Below are positions 34,131 through 43,711 of a stretch of DNA of 64,000 nucleotides, in pieces. The DNA is taken from the NCBI RefSeq assembly GCF_007988945.1, contig NZ_BJVC01000004.1:124001-188000 (forward strand), given 5' to 3'. The position numbers and the translations under genes were made by a program. Position 1 is the stretch's first letter, and the number at the start of each line of letters is the position of its first letter. The notes under the pieces are model-generated. The model was not told the origin of the DNA and made no database searches. It saw only the letters and a list, made by a program, of their open reading frames with translations. This DNA is from Swaminathania salitolerans (lineage in GTDB: Bacteria; Pseudomonadota; Alphaproteobacteria; Acetobacterales; Acetobacteraceae).

Positions 34131-35153
34131 ATGCATGCGCTTTTCTCGCGGATCGGTGGCATCTCGATCCTGATCCTGTCTCTCGCGGCCTGTGCGATCG
34201 GCGGGTTTCTGGTGCTGGAGCGGCTCCATAGCCGACCGCGTACCGAAGATGCCTATCTCGCCGCCAACATCGTTCACATGGCGCCCGAGATAAGCGGCCG
34301 GATCGTGTCCCTGCCCATTCATGACAATGAACGCGTCGTCCGCGGTCAGATCCTGTTCGTGATCGATCCCGAACCCTACACCTACCGCGTGCAGAAGGCG
34401 CGCGCCCAGGTCCAGACGATCCAGGCGCAGATCGATATCCAGACACGTCAGGTGGAATCCCAGGTCTCTCACGCCGGGGCGGAAGCAAGCTCGGTCACGG
34501 GGGCGCGCGCGCGTCTTGCGCTCGCACGCGCAACGCAGGCGCGGCTCGCACCGCTTGAAAAACAGGGTTTCGTCACGCGGGAGGCGCTCGATCAGGCCAG
34601 AACGGAGACAAGCACAGCAGAGGCCAATCTGGCGTCCGCACAGCACGCAGCACAGGCAGCGCGCCAGGCCGTGCGCAGCGTTGCGCCGCTCCGTGCCGAT
34701 CTGGCTTCCGCCCAGGCGGTTCTGCGAGAGGCGGAACGTGATCTGCGCCTGACCACCGTGCGGGCGCCCTGTGACGGCATCGTCACGGATATGACGATCG
34801 CCGCGGGCGAATATGCGACGACCGGCAAGCCGCTCTTTACCCTCGTGGATGACGAGGCCTGGTGGGCCATCGCCAATTTCCGCGAAACGCAGCTCCCGGG
34901 GCTTTCCATAGGCCAGAAGGTGAAGGTCTTTGCCATGGCCCGGCCCGACCGGCCGATCACCGGCACGCTCGAGAGCATCAATGCCGGCGTCCTGCCCGAC
35001 GAGGGCGTAAGCGCGAACGGCCTGCCCAAGGTGCCGCGAAGCCTCAACTGGGTGCGGATCGCACAGCGTTTCCCGGTCAGGATCAGGCTGGACGACCCGC
35101 CGACGGATCTGATGCGTATCGGGGCGACGGTCGTTGTGGTCGTGATGCGATGA
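34131..35153 (+). CDS. mdtN: HlyD/MdtN-type membrane fusion protein
   Basis: 340-residue periplasmic adaptor. A single N-terminal helix (GISILILSLAACAIGGFLVL) precedes AYLAANIVHMAPEISGRIVS (first barrel-sandwich half), a coiled-coil hairpin of about residues 85-200, and the second half LTTVRAPCDGIVTDMTIAAG. The MdtN/EmrA-like WWAIANFRETQLPGLSIGQK segment follows. Its stop overlaps the FUSC gene start (ATGA at 35150). It works with the FUSC permease and outer-membrane factor downstream. Confidence 0.92.
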   Translation: MHALFSRIGGISILILSLAACAIGGFLVLERLHSRPRTEDAYLAANIVHMAPEISGRIVSLPIHDNERVVRGQILFVIDPEPYTYRVQKARAQVQTIQAQIDIQTRQVESQVSHAGAEASSVTGARARLALARATQARLAPLEKQGFVTREALDQARTETSTAEANLASAQHAAQAARQAVRSVAPLRADLASAQAVLREAERDLRLTTVRAPCDGIVTDMTIAAGEYATTGKPLFTLVDDEAWWAIANFRETQLPGLSIGQKVKVFAMARPDRPITGTLESINAGVLPDEGVSANGLPKVPRSLNWVRIAQRFPVRIRLDDPPTDLMRIGATVVVVVMR

Positions 35154-37336
35154 GAGCGGCGCGGCAGGTGCTCGAATCGCCCCTGCGGCGCGGGTACGAG
35201 ATGTCTTCGGTTCCGGCCTTCCTGATGAAGGAAATGGCATCGGTTCCGGGGCGTGCGCGAAACACGGCCCTGCTGATCGCCCAGGTGGTCGTGACGATCC
35301 TGATCGGCGAGACCTTCCGGATTCCCGATCTTCCCGTACTCGTGTTCATCTGCTTTTTTCTTTCGGGAAACGATGCCGCATCCAATACCAGCACGGCGCT
35401 GATGGCCGGGCTGGTGATCGTTGCGGGCACGGCGCTGACCATCGTGCTCCTCATGGTCAGTCTGTCCGAACCCGGACTGCGTCTCCCGCTCATGCTGTTG
35501 CTGACCCTTGCGGCGGGTTTTTTCTCCCAGGCCATGACGATGGGCGCGCTGGCCAATATCCTCCTGTTCTGGATCGTCTATATGGCGATGAATGCCGATC
35601 TTCTGGAATCGGTCGGCTACGCACTCAATGGATATGTCGGCAACACCACCGGGAGCGTCATTCCCGATGCGGCCTATCTGCCGCCCGAGGAATCGTTGCT
35701 GCATCTGCTCTTGTGGATCGGCGCGGTTTTCATGATCTCGCTTGCGATCATCGCCATCGCCAACAAACTGGCGGGGCACGACCCCCTGACCATGCTGCGC
35801 GGCGGTATCGTCGCACGGCTCGAGGCGGTTTCGCGCTTCTGCACCACCGGGGGAGAGGCGCGAGACGCGGCCACCGCCGATCTGGCGGGGCTGGCCGAAC
35901 AGGGCGTTGCCGGGCTGAGAAGCCTGTTCGATCTGAGCAGCAAGCTTCATCCCGATCTGCCGCGTCATCATCTCGGTCTTGCCATGATCCGCACGCTTGC
36001 CCGTCTGGTGATGATCATGATGGCATGGAGCCGCCTGCGTAAGCCCGGAGATGAGGCGTTTCTCCATCGTATAGGAGACGCCGTGCGCGTATTGCTGGAT
36101 CTGTGCCAGCCCGGAACAAATGCCGGAAAGGGCGCCGGATTCGACGAGACCGGGCTGCACGACTCCGCCGGACAGTTCCGGGACGATCCCGTTCTCTTTC
36201 CCCTCGCGCTCGAACTGGTGCGCTGCCTGACCGTCATCCAGGCCCTGCTGGTCAAGCCGGATCGGGCGGGCGACGCTCTCGCACCGGAAATCCGGGCCGC
36301 GACGAAAAACATCTTCAAGCCGGATGCCTTCACCAATCCGGCCTATCCGCGTGCGGCGATCCGTATCGCCCTGTCCGTCGTGATCTGTTACGCGATCACG
36401 CGTTTCACGGCGTGGCCGGGGATCCAGACCTGTGTCGTGACCTGTTTTCTCGTCTCGCTCGGCACGATCGGCGACAGCGTCCACAAGATGCTTCTCAGGA
36501 TCAGCGGCGCGCTCATCGGCGCCTTTTTCGGGATCGGAACGATCCTCGTCATCATGCCCCATCTGGTCAATGTCATGGATCTGCTGCTGGCGGTTCTGCC
36601 CGTCGCGGCTCTGGCGGGATGGGTCAAGAGCGGCAGCGAGCGGATTTCCTATGCCGGCGTGCAGATCTCCATGGCCTATTTCATGACGATCCTTCAGGGA
36701 TACGGGCCGACGCTCGACATGGAGACGGCGCGCAATCGCGTGGTCGGCATTCTGATCGGCAATGTCATCGTCTATCTGATGTCTGCCCTGCTCTGGCCGG
36801 TCAGCACCACGAATATCGCCCGACGTCATCTGACTGCTGCGGTGCGTCAGTTCGCGACGCTCCTCGCCTTGCGTCGCGCGAGACCGGACGCGCTCGTCGA
36901 TATCGCACAGGAAACGGAGCGCGAGAAATTCGGTCGGGCGATCGCCACCACGCGCACGGCACTCCAGAACGCGCCTTTCGAGGAGGAGCGCCTGCGGAAT
37001 GCGTCGGATGCGCCAGACGTCACCCCCCGCCTCGTTACGGAGATCCAGATGATCGCCATTCCTGTCGCCGTTCTTTCCGATCTCGGCCGGGATCCCACGC
37101 CCGGGGCCAAAGCGCATATCGAGGCAATGCAGACCTGGTTTTCCGGCTTTGCCGACTGGCTCGACGGGGCGCGCGATGCACGCGATCTCATGGGCGCCCT
37201 GCCTGCTGCGCCCGCTCTTCCCGACGATCCCGAGCGCGAAGCCTGGTTCGGCCTTCTGGAGTCCCGTCTGAAACGTATTCTCGACGCGTGCGCGCCTGAG
37301 GCGGAAGCGGTCGCAGAGGGAGCCGCATCGTCATGA
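35150..37336 (+). CDS. mdtO: FUSC-family MdtO-like inner-membrane efflux protein
   Basis: 728-residue inner-membrane component of an aromatic-acid or dye exporter. It has two groups of membrane helices, residues about 40-180 (LPVLVFICFFLSGNDAASNT, LPLMLLLTLAAGFFSQAMTM) and about 410-560 (AIRIALSVVICYAITRFTAW, IQTCVVTCFLVSLGTIGDSV). The second holds the conserved IQTCxxTCFxVxLG motif of the FUSC domain. A soluble C-terminal region follows. The start ATG at 35150 is inside the mdtN stop overlap. A longer frame open from 34862 is shadow of mdtN. Confidence 0.92.
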   Translation: MRAARQVLESPLRRGYEMSSVPAFLMKEMASVPGRARNTALLIAQVVVTILIGETFRIPDLPVLVFICFFLSGNDAASNTSTALMAGLVIVAGTALTIVLLMVSLSEPGLRLPLMLLLTLAAGFFSQAMTMGALANILLFWIVYMAMNADLLESVGYALNGYVGNTTGSVIPDAAYLPPEESLLHLLLWIGAVFMISLAIIAIANKLAGHDPLTMLRGGIVARLEAVSRFCTTGGEARDAATADLAGLAEQGVAGLRSLFDLSSKLHPDLPRHHLGLAMIRTLARLVMIMMAWSRLRKPGDEAFLHRIGDAVRVLLDLCQPGTNAGKGAGFDETGLHDSAGQFRDDPVLFPLALELVRCLTVIQALLVKPDRAGDALAPEIRAATKNIFKPDAFTNPAYPRAAIRIALSVVICYAITRFTAWPGIQTCVVTCFLVSLGTIGDSVHKMLLRISGALIGAFFGIGTILVIMPHLVNVMDLLLAVLPVAALAGWVKSGSERISYAGVQISMAYFMTILQGYGPTLDMETARNRVVGILIGNVIVYLMSALLWPVSTTNIARRHLTAAVRQFATLLALRRARPDALVDIAQETEREKFGRAIATTRTALQNAPFEEERLRNASDAPDVTPRLVTEIQMIAIPVAVLSDLGRDPTPGAKAHIEAMQTWFSGFADWLDGARDARDLMGALPAAPALPDDPEREAWFGLLESRLKRILDACAPEAEAVAEGAASS

Positions 37337-38970
37337 CCACCGGATACGAAGGCCCGAACACCATGCCCCGAAAAACAGATCGTCCGGCCCGTCATGGCCG
37401 GTCGCATCCTGTCTCCGTCCGGCGCGTCATGGGACCGGGCGCGATGAGGCGGATCGCACTGCTTCCGGTGGCGGGGCTTATGGCCGGATGCAACGATACG
37501 CGCGACCTTGCGCCCGGATCGTCAGATCATGCCTGGCGACCGGTGAACCGCGCCGGGCTGAGTCTGCCGCCCGATATCCGCAACCCGGCCCGGTCCGACA
37601 TTGCGGGACCGATCGTTCCCGGGAGCATCCGGGAGGGAAAGATCCTGCCGGAGGAAACCCGTCAGCCGGTAGGGCTGGCCGAGCTGATCGATTTTGCGCA
37701 GCGTAACAACCCGGAAACGCGGATCGCATGGCAACGTGCCCGTCAGGCCGCGATCGGGGTCGGTATCGCCCGTGCGGCCCTGTTGCCGCAGCTCACCCTT
37801 TCGGTGATGGGCGGATTCCAGCGCATGGCGCTTCCCTTGCCGAATTATCTCTCGAGCCGTGGCTATCTGACTTCGAACGGTGCTGCGGTCTTCCCGAAAC
37901 TGGAGCTGGAGTATCTTCTCTTCGATTTCGGGCGTACGAAGGCGCATATAGATGAGGCGCAGTTCCAGACCCTGGCCGCGAATTTCGGATTCACGGCGGT
38001 CCATCAGCAGCTGATCCTGGACGTGATCAGTGCGTATCGTGCCTATCAGGCCGCGCAGGCCATCGCCTCGGCCGCGCAGAAAGCCGTCGAGAACATGGCG
38101 CTTCTCCTGCGTGCGGCCGAAGCCCGTCGCGCTCATGGCGAAGCGACCGTGACCGATGTCGCGACAGCGCAGCGTAATCTGGCACAGGCCCGCTTCGATC
38201 TCGACAAGGCGAAGGATGGAGAGCATGCGGCGCGTCATGCCCTGCTCGAGGTCGCCGGATTGCCGGCGACCCTGTCCCTGCGCATTGCACCCATGAATGC
38301 GGCCCGGCTGCCCCGTGCCGGAAAAGACGAAATCCGTCAGCTCGTGGATCGGGCCCTGGCGTCGCGCCCCGATCTCATGGCGGATATCGCCCGGCTCCGG
38401 GCTCAGGATGCCGCCGTTGCCGGGTCCAGGGCGGCTCTGAGGCCGAAGATCTCGTTCGCCGGAACGGCGCAGGGATATCTCGGGGCGCTCAAATCCTATG
38501 GCACGGGACGGTCCGCCCCGGCTTCGGCGATTGCCCAGCCCGAAGCCGGCGTGTTCATGCAGATGAGCTGGCCGATCTATCAGGGCGGCTTGCGATCCAA
38601 CGCCATTCATATGGCCGAATCCAGACGGGACGCAGCCCGGGCGACGCTTCTCAAGGACAGGTTGCAGGTGGAGAGACAGGTGGCCGACAGCCAGGATGCG
38701 CTCGAAACCGCGCTCGTTCAGGTGAAATCGGCCCGCGTACTGAACGAGGCGGCCATCATTGCGAATGAGGGGGCGGCTCAGGCCTATCGTCATGGCGTGG
38801 GCACGATTACCGATGCTTCCAGCGCGGCGGCAGCGCTTTTCGAGGCTCAGGCCTCCCTTGCGGTCAGCATCTCCCAGGCATTCACCCGGGCTGCCTCCCT
38901 CGCACATGCGACGGGGCAGCTCGATCTGGGTGCGAACACGACACAGGAAGGAGGGGAAAACCTGCCGTGA
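37333..38970 (+). CDS. mdtP: MdtP-type outer-membrane efflux lipoprotein
   Basis: TolC-family outer-membrane factor of the MdtNOP pump, up to 545 residues. Two efflux domains are visible (LIDFAQRNNPETRIAWQRAR and ASRPDLMADIARLRAQDAAV). The lipobox is LMAGCNDT after MRRIALLPVAGLMAGC. The ATG at 37333 overlaps the mdtO stop (ATGA), but a second ATG at 37444 would start right at the lipoprotein signal, so the true start is open. The 37-residue extension is basic and unlike a signal. Confidence 0.92.
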   Translation: MTTGYEGPNTMPRKTDRPARHGRSHPVSVRRVMGPGAMRRIALLPVAGLMAGCNDTRDLAPGSSDHAWRPVNRAGLSLPPDIRNPARSDIAGPIVPGSIREGKILPEETRQPVGLAELIDFAQRNNPETRIAWQRARQAAIGVGIARAALLPQLTLSVMGGFQRMALPLPNYLSSRGYLTSNGAAVFPKLELEYLLFDFGRTKAHIDEAQFQTLAANFGFTAVHQQLILDVISAYRAYQAAQAIASAAQKAVENMALLLRAAEARRAHGEATVTDVATAQRNLAQARFDLDKAKDGEHAARHALLEVAGLPATLSLRIAPMNAARLPRAGKDEIRQLVDRALASRPDLMADIARLRAQDAAVAGSRAALRPKISFAGTAQGYLGALKSYGTGRSAPASAIAQPEAGVFMQMSWPIYQGGLRSNAIHMAESRRDAARATLLKDRLQVERQVADSQDALETALVQVKSARVLNEAAIIANEGAAQAYRHGVGTITDASSAAAALFEAQASLAVSISQAFTRAASLAHATGQLDLGANTTQEGGENLP

Positions 38971-39413
38971 CAGAGGAACCGACAGAACGCGCAACGATCG
39001 GACGCATGATCAACCTGATCGCGCGGCGATGGAGACAGAGGCTGGATGAACGGTTGCAGCCCTTCGACCTGACGGATGCGCTCTGGCTGCCGATGCTCGA
39101 GATCAAGCGTCAGGGGGGCGCGCTTCATCCCAAGGAGATCGCCGATGCGCTCCGGCTTGACAAATCGACGATGGTGCGCACCCTCCGCACTCTGGAGGAC
39201 AGGGGCTTCGTCATCAAGACGCCGGACGAAGCCGATCGCAGAGCCTATTACGTCACCCTGACCGAAGAGGGCATATCGCGACTGGATGACGTCCTGCGTC
39301 TGTCGCGTATCATCGAAGACCGCGTTCTGCGCGATATCCCGGATATCGAGCTCGGCACCCTGCGCCGCCTCCTCGGGACCATTCATGCAGTATTGGAGGA
39401 GGACGGCAGGTAA
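38967..39413 (+). CDS. MarR-family regulator of the efflux operon
   Basis: 148-residue winged-helix regulator starting at GTG 38967 (MTEEPTERATIGRMINLIAR), overlapping the mdtP stop by 4 bp. The MarR core reads LHPKEIADALRLDKSTMVRT, then LRTLEDRGFVIKTPDEADRR and AYYVTLTEEGIS (wing). Being the last gene of the same transcript as the pump, it is well placed to autoregulate export of an aromatic compound. The ligand is not known. Upstream operator sites near 33700-34130 were not clear to me. Confidence 0.92.
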   Translation: MTEEPTERATIGRMINLIARRWRQRLDERLQPFDLTDALWLPMLEIKRQGGALHPKEIADALRLDKSTMVRTLRTLEDRGFVIKTPDEADRRAYYVTLTEEGISRLDDVLRLSRIIEDRVLRDIPDIELGTLRRLLGTIHAVLEEDGR

Positions 39414-39479
39414 GACAGATCCGGGAGGGGGAAGCGATCCGGATGGTTCGTGCCAGATCGCTCCGCCTCGTGCTTTCGG

Positions 39480-40649
39480 TCAGACCGTTGCCAGAATTTC
39501 GCCGAGCGCGGCGAGGGTGAGGCGGATCTTGTGGGGTTCGGCATTGTAGCCCATGGCACCGATGCGCCAGATCTTCCCGGCCAGAGGACCGAAGGCCGTG
39601 CCAATCTCGATCTGGTATTCCTCACGCATCCGCGTGCGGACGCGTTCGCCATCGACGCCCTCCGGAACATAGACGCCTGTGACATTGGTCATGCGATACG
39701 CATCCTGCCCGTACAGGGTCAGGCCGAGGGCGCGAAGACCGTCGGTCATTGCACGGCCGGCCGCTTCATGGCGGGCGAAGCGGTTCTCCAGCCCCTCCTC
39801 CAGAGCGATCCGCGCGCATTCCCGGGCGGCATAGAGCATGGAGGTCGCCTCGGTGTGATGATTGAGCCGCTTTTCGGACCAGTAATCCATGATCATCGCC
39901 AGATCGAAATAGTTCGACCGGATGAAAGGCCGGGTTCCGTCGTGAATATCGTCCCGGCGGATGCCGCTCTCCACCTTGCGGCGCGAGAAGATGAATTCGG
40001 CCGCACGATCCGAAACGGTGATGGGGGCGCTTCCGGGCGGACCGCCCATGCATTTCTGCAATCCGGCAGAAACGATGTCGATCCCCCATTCATCGGTGCG
40101 AACGGCCATACCGCCGAGTGTCGCCGTCGCATCCACATAGGACAGGGCGCCGTATTTCCGGCAGAGCGCACCGACCCCCTCGAGGGGCTGGGCGGTCGTG
40201 GTGGAGGTATCGCCGTGAATGGCGGCGAAAACGGCGGGACGGTGTTCGGCCAGGGCGGATTCGATCTGTTCCAGAGACGCGACCTGACCCCATTCGAGAT
40301 CGATCGAGGCAATCTCGGCGCCCAGACGCTCGGCGATTTCTCCCAGAAGCATGCCGAACCGCCCCGAGCGGATGAGCAGGACCTTGGCCCCCGGTTCGAT
40401 CAGCGATGTGAGCGCGGCCTCGATACCGGCGCGGGCAGAGCCGTCGATGAGAAAGGTCCAGCGATTTCCGGTCATGAAAACCTGACGATACAGGGCCATC
40501 GTCTGGTTCATGTAATCGGTCATTTCCGGGTCGAACTGCCCGAGCATGTCCGCCCCCATGGTGCGCAGGACACGGGGATGAACGTTGATGGGCCCCGGCC
40601 CCATCAGGAGGCGCTGCGGGGGATCGATCTCGCCAAAAAAGCTGTTCAC
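39480..40649 (-). CDS. Class V aminotransferase, likely ureidoglycine-glyoxylate aminotransferase
   Basis: 389-residue PLP enzyme starting at GTG 40649 (MNSFFGEIDPPQRLLMGPGP). The start overlaps the hydrolase stop by 4 bp. Features are LLMGPGPINVHPRVLRTMGA, TFLIDGSARAGIEAALTSLI, and the PLP-lysine region VSAGLQKCMGGPPGSAPITV. With allantoate amidohydrolase directly upstream, this matches the Bacillus PucG/Klebsiella HpxJ pair that channels ureidoglycine nitrogen to glycine. A serine- or alanine-glyoxylate aminotransferase is the alternative. The frame is open beyond the GTG to 41381 only by chance. Confidence 0.82.
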   Translation of the reverse strand: MNSFFGEIDPPQRLLMGPGPINVHPRVLRTMGADMLGQFDPEMTDYMNQTMALYRQVFMTGNRWTFLIDGSARAGIEAALTSLIEPGAKVLLIRSGRFGMLLGEIAERLGAEIASIDLEWGQVASLEQIESALAEHRPAVFAAIHGDTSTTTAQPLEGVGALCRKYGALSYVDATATLGGMAVRTDEWGIDIVSAGLQKCMGGPPGSAPITVSDRAAEFIFSRRKVESGIRRDDIHDGTRPFIRSNYFDLAMIMDYWSEKRLNHHTEATSMLYAARECARIALEEGLENRFARHEAAGRAMTDGLRALGLTLYGQDAYRMTNVTGVYVPEGVDGERVRTRMREEYQIEIGTAFGPLAGKIWRIGAMGYNAEPHKIRLTLAALGEILATV

Positions 40650-41896
40650 CGGTCTTCTCCAAATTTCTCGATAACTCTGGTCAGCGTATCGAAGGCGGCC
40701 TCGACATCGGAGACCGTCACGGATTCCGCCGGGTTGTGACTGATCCCGCCAGCACAGCGTATGAAGAGCATGGACATGGGCGCGCATCGGGCCATGACCA
40801 TCGCGTCGTGCCCGGCCTGGCTGAGCAAAAGCGGTGGCTCTTCCCCGGTCGTCTCGACGATCGCCTCTCCCAGCATTCTGTTCAGGGTCTCGTCGCACAG
40901 GGCACCCTGGAGATCCTGGATCCGTTCGACCTGAACGGTGACCTGGCGTTTTCGGGACAGCGCGTCGAGCATGGAACGGATTTCCCCGGCAGCCGCCTCC
41001 CTCGCCCCGGGAGTTACGGCACGGATATCCATGGTCATGACCACCTGACCCGGCACCACATTGGGCGCACCGTTCTCGACCTGGAGAACGCCGACCGTCG
41101 TCACGAGGTCGTCCGGACCCGCGGCACCGACGGCCTCGATCGAGACGATCGCCTCCGCAGCGGCAGCGAGGGCATCCCGGCGCTCTCCCATCGCCGTGCC
41201 CGCATGATCGGCAAGACCGGTGAAGGTGACGCGATAGCGGTATTGCGAGGCGATACCGCGAACGAGACCCAGAGGACGTGCGGCCCGTTCGAGATGCGGC
41301 GCCTGTTCGATATGAGCCTCGAGATAGGCAAGGACATTCTGTCTGCGGGCTGTCCCGAAGCGTTGCACCGAAAGCCCCCAATCGGCCAGTGCGCGATGCA
41401 GCGTGATACCTTCGCTGTCACGGATGGTATCGTCGATCTCCTGTTCGAGACCGGCCGCCGAGCGGGACCCCATCATGTAGGTCGAGAAACGCGACCCTTC
41501 CTCATCTCCGAAACCGATGACCTCGATCGCGAACGGAAAACGGCGGCCTTGCGCATGGAAAAAGGCGACGGTCTCGATACCGAGCATCACCCCCAGCATT
41601 CCGTCATAGCGCCCTCCGTCGCGAACGCTGTCGACATGAGAGCCGAGCAACAGGACAGGCGCATCCGCAGGGATCCCGGCGTAATGACCGACGATATTGC
41701 CCACCGCGTCGATCTCGACGCTCATCCCGGCTTCATCCATCCATTGCGCGATGCATCCCAGCGTCGCGTGATGGGCAGGGCCGAGATAGGGCCGGAACAG
41801 CCCGTCTTTCTGGTCGCTGTACGGGGGGACGCCCAGCGCGTCGCAGCGGGCTTTCGCCCGGGCACCATGTATCGGATTATCCGTCGCTTCGGTCAT
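40646..41896 (-). CDS. Allantoate amidohydrolase (M20/Zn-dependent)
   Basis: 416-residue binuclear-metal amidohydrolase. Starts MTEATDNPIHGARAKARCDA at 41896; the frame extends to 41932. Visible are LLLGSHVDSVRDGGRYDGML (first metal ligand histidine and bridging aspartate), GFGDEEGSRFSTYMMGSRS (second ligand acid pair), AHIEQAPHLERAARPLGLV, and the late LLLSQAGHDAMVMARCAPMS histidine. These place it in the hydantoinase/carbamoylase M20 branch with AllC/HpxK. It converts allantoate to ureidoglycine, which its downstream partner then transaminates. Confidence 0.85.
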   Translation of the reverse strand: MTEATDNPIHGARAKARCDALGVPPYSDQKDGLFRPYLGPAHHATLGCIAQWMDEAGMSVEIDAVGNIVGHYAGIPADAPVLLLGSHVDSVRDGGRYDGMLGVMLGIETVAFFHAQGRRFPFAIEVIGFGDEEGSRFSTYMMGSRSAAGLEQEIDDTIRDSEGITLHRALADWGLSVQRFGTARRQNVLAYLEAHIEQAPHLERAARPLGLVRGIASQYRYRVTFTGLADHAGTAMGERRDALAAAAEAIVSIEAVGAAGPDDLVTTVGVLQVENGAPNVVPGQVVMTMDIRAVTPGAREAAAGEIRSMLDALSRKRQVTVQVERIQDLQGALCDETLNRMLGEAIVETTGEEPPLLLSQAGHDAMVMARCAPMSMLFIRCAGGISHNPAESVTVSDVEAAFDTLTRVIEKFGEDR

Positions 41897-42250
41897 GTAT
41901 ACAAGCATGTCCCAACATGGCCCGAATGACAATCGAAAGCTGTCTCCTTACCTCGCCGAAACACGAAAAACGGGCGGAAGGGAAAGCAGGGGGCGGGAAA
42001 CCGTGCAGGATCCGGGTAAAAGAGCCCTGAGACAGAGATGTCGAAGATCTCGAATCCGGAAAATAGAGGCATAGACTCTCGAAACCCGTAATATTAGAAA
42101 AACCGGAAGAGAAACGAATCGCGTGAAGGAGCGGTATCCGTTTCCCGGCTTGATTGCCGGAAAGAGGAGATTGCGCCTTCCTGTCGCCGGGATGCGACCC
42201 GCGCTTTTTTTCCGGATCGATCGAAACACAGGAAGAGGAGTTCAAGCGCC
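41897..42250. other. Divergent intergenic region with no recognised gene
   Basis: 354 bp between allantoate amidohydrolase (minus) and the MATE gene (plus). It must carry both promoters, but I see no strong -35/-10 pair, terminator or repeat. A small imperfect hairpin around CCGGC-TTGATT-GCCGG (near 42150-42165) and a purine-rich GGAAGAGGAG (about 42231-42240), the MATE ribosome-binding site, are the only notable features. It is less GC-rich than its flanks. Confidence 0.6.
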
Positions 42251-43711
42251 ATGCGTGACCTGACGCAGGGATCGGTTGCGCGGCTGCTTGTCGGCATGGC
42301 CGGGTTCATCGGCTTCGGGCTGATCGTGCAGACGCTTTACGTTCTGGTCGATCTCTATTTCGTATCCCAGCTCGGCGGTCGGGCTGTGGCCGGTGTGGCT
42401 GCTGGCGGAAGCGTGCTCTTCTGCGCCATGGCGCTCAGCCAGATCATCTCGGTCGGGGCCCTGTCCCTCATCGCACAGGCGATCGGCGCCAGGGAGATGG
42501 GGCGGACCCAGACCCTGTTCGAGCAGACGCTCGGCATGAGCGTGCTCGCCTGTCTCCTCACGATCGTCGGGATCCGGACGGCCGGAGACGGTTTCGTGAC
42601 GTTGCTTTCTGCGGATGAGGAGACGGCGCAGGCGGCACGCCGGTATCTGTTTGCCCTCATGCCCTCCCTCGCGCTCCTCTTTCCGAATGCGGCGCTCGGT
42701 GCTGCATTGCGGGCCGGGGGAGTGGTCGGCGTGCCGATGCTGATCCAGTCCGCAACGGTTCTTCTCAATGCCGGTCTGGCGCCGGTTCTCGTCATGGGGT
42801 GGGGAACGGGTCATTCATACGGTGTGGCGGGTGCGGGCTATGCGAGCTCGATCGCAGTCGCGCTCGGGTCTCTTTTCCTCGTCGCTCTGCTCGGACGGCT
42901 CGCGCCGCAATTCCGGCTTCGTCTCGCGATGCCTCGCCTGTCCGTATGGCGTCAGATCGTCTCGATCGGCCTGCCGGCTTCGGCCGAGTTCTTCGTCATG
43001 TTCCTGATCTCGGGCTGCGCCTACTGGGCACTCCGCCGTTTCGGTGCCGATGCCCAGGCCGGGTTCGGCATAGGATCGCGGGTGATGCAGGCGGTTTTCC
43101 TGCCCGCCATGGCCCTCGCCTTTGCTGCAACGCCGATCGCAGCGCAGAGTGTCGGGGCCGGTCAGGTCGATCGCGTGCGACAGGTCTTTCGTGTGGCAGC
43201 CCTGTCAGGGGGTGCCATCATGCTGGCTTTGAGCGCGCTTTGTCATCTGCGCCCGGAGCTGATGATCGAATTCTTCACGGACAAGCCCCAGGTTCTCGGA
43301 TACGCGACCGGATATCTGCGTATCGTGTCCTGGAACTTCGTTGCCGTAGGACTGGTCTTTACCTGTTCGGCCCTGTTCCAGGGATTGGGCAACACCGTTC
43401 CGGCACTGATCAGCACGGCGAGTCGTCTGGTGACATTCGTCCTGCCGATAGGTCTCCTCGCCAGATGGCCCGGCACCCGTATTGAGGATTACTGGCACGT
43501 CTCGAACGTTTCGGCCGTCATACAGGCAGGACTGAGTCTCGTGCTGTTGAGACGGGCTCTGGGCCGGCTGGGGAAACGGGGACCTGCTCCCGGCCGCGAG
43601 GGGGATGTGCCCCCCGCAGAATACCTGGGAGAGTCCTTGGACGAGCCCCCGGGAGAGCTCCCGTCCGAAAACGGACGGGGGCTGGCGTCTCAGGCTTCGA
43701 GTGCTGCCTGA
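42251..43711 (+). CDS. MATE-family multidrug exporter
   Basis: 486-residue cation/drug antiporter with 12 predicted helices (VGMAGFIGFGLIVQTLYVLV, LAMPRLSVWRQIVSIGLPAS). The family signatures are QTLYVLVDLYFVSQLGGRAV at the N-terminus and FAATPIAAQSVGAGQVDRVR in the second half. After the last helix a C-terminal tail of about 50 polar residues is rich in Pro and Glu (GREGDVPPAEYLGESLDEPP). The tail overlaps the 3' end of etfA by 22 bp and contains a CCGTCCG-AAAA-CGGACGG hairpin (43661-43678). Confidence 0.9.
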   Translation: MRDLTQGSVARLLVGMAGFIGFGLIVQTLYVLVDLYFVSQLGGRAVAGVAAGGSVLFCAMALSQIISVGALSLIAQAIGAREMGRTQTLFEQTLGMSVLACLLTIVGIRTAGDGFVTLLSADEETAQAARRYLFALMPSLALLFPNAALGAALRAGGVVGVPMLIQSATVLLNAGLAPVLVMGWGTGHSYGVAGAGYASSIAVALGSLFLVALLGRLAPQFRLRLAMPRLSVWRQIVSIGLPASAEFFVMFLISGCAYWALRRFGADAQAGFGIGSRVMQAVFLPAMALAFAATPIAAQSVGAGQVDRVRQVFRVAALSGGAIMLALSALCHLRPELMIEFFTDKPQVLGYATGYLRIVSWNFVAVGLVFTCSALFQGLGNTVPALISTASRLVTFVLPIGLLARWPGTRIEDYWHVSNVSAVIQAGLSLVLLRRALGRLGKRGPAPGREGDVPPAEYLGESLDEPPGELPSENGRGLASQASSAA

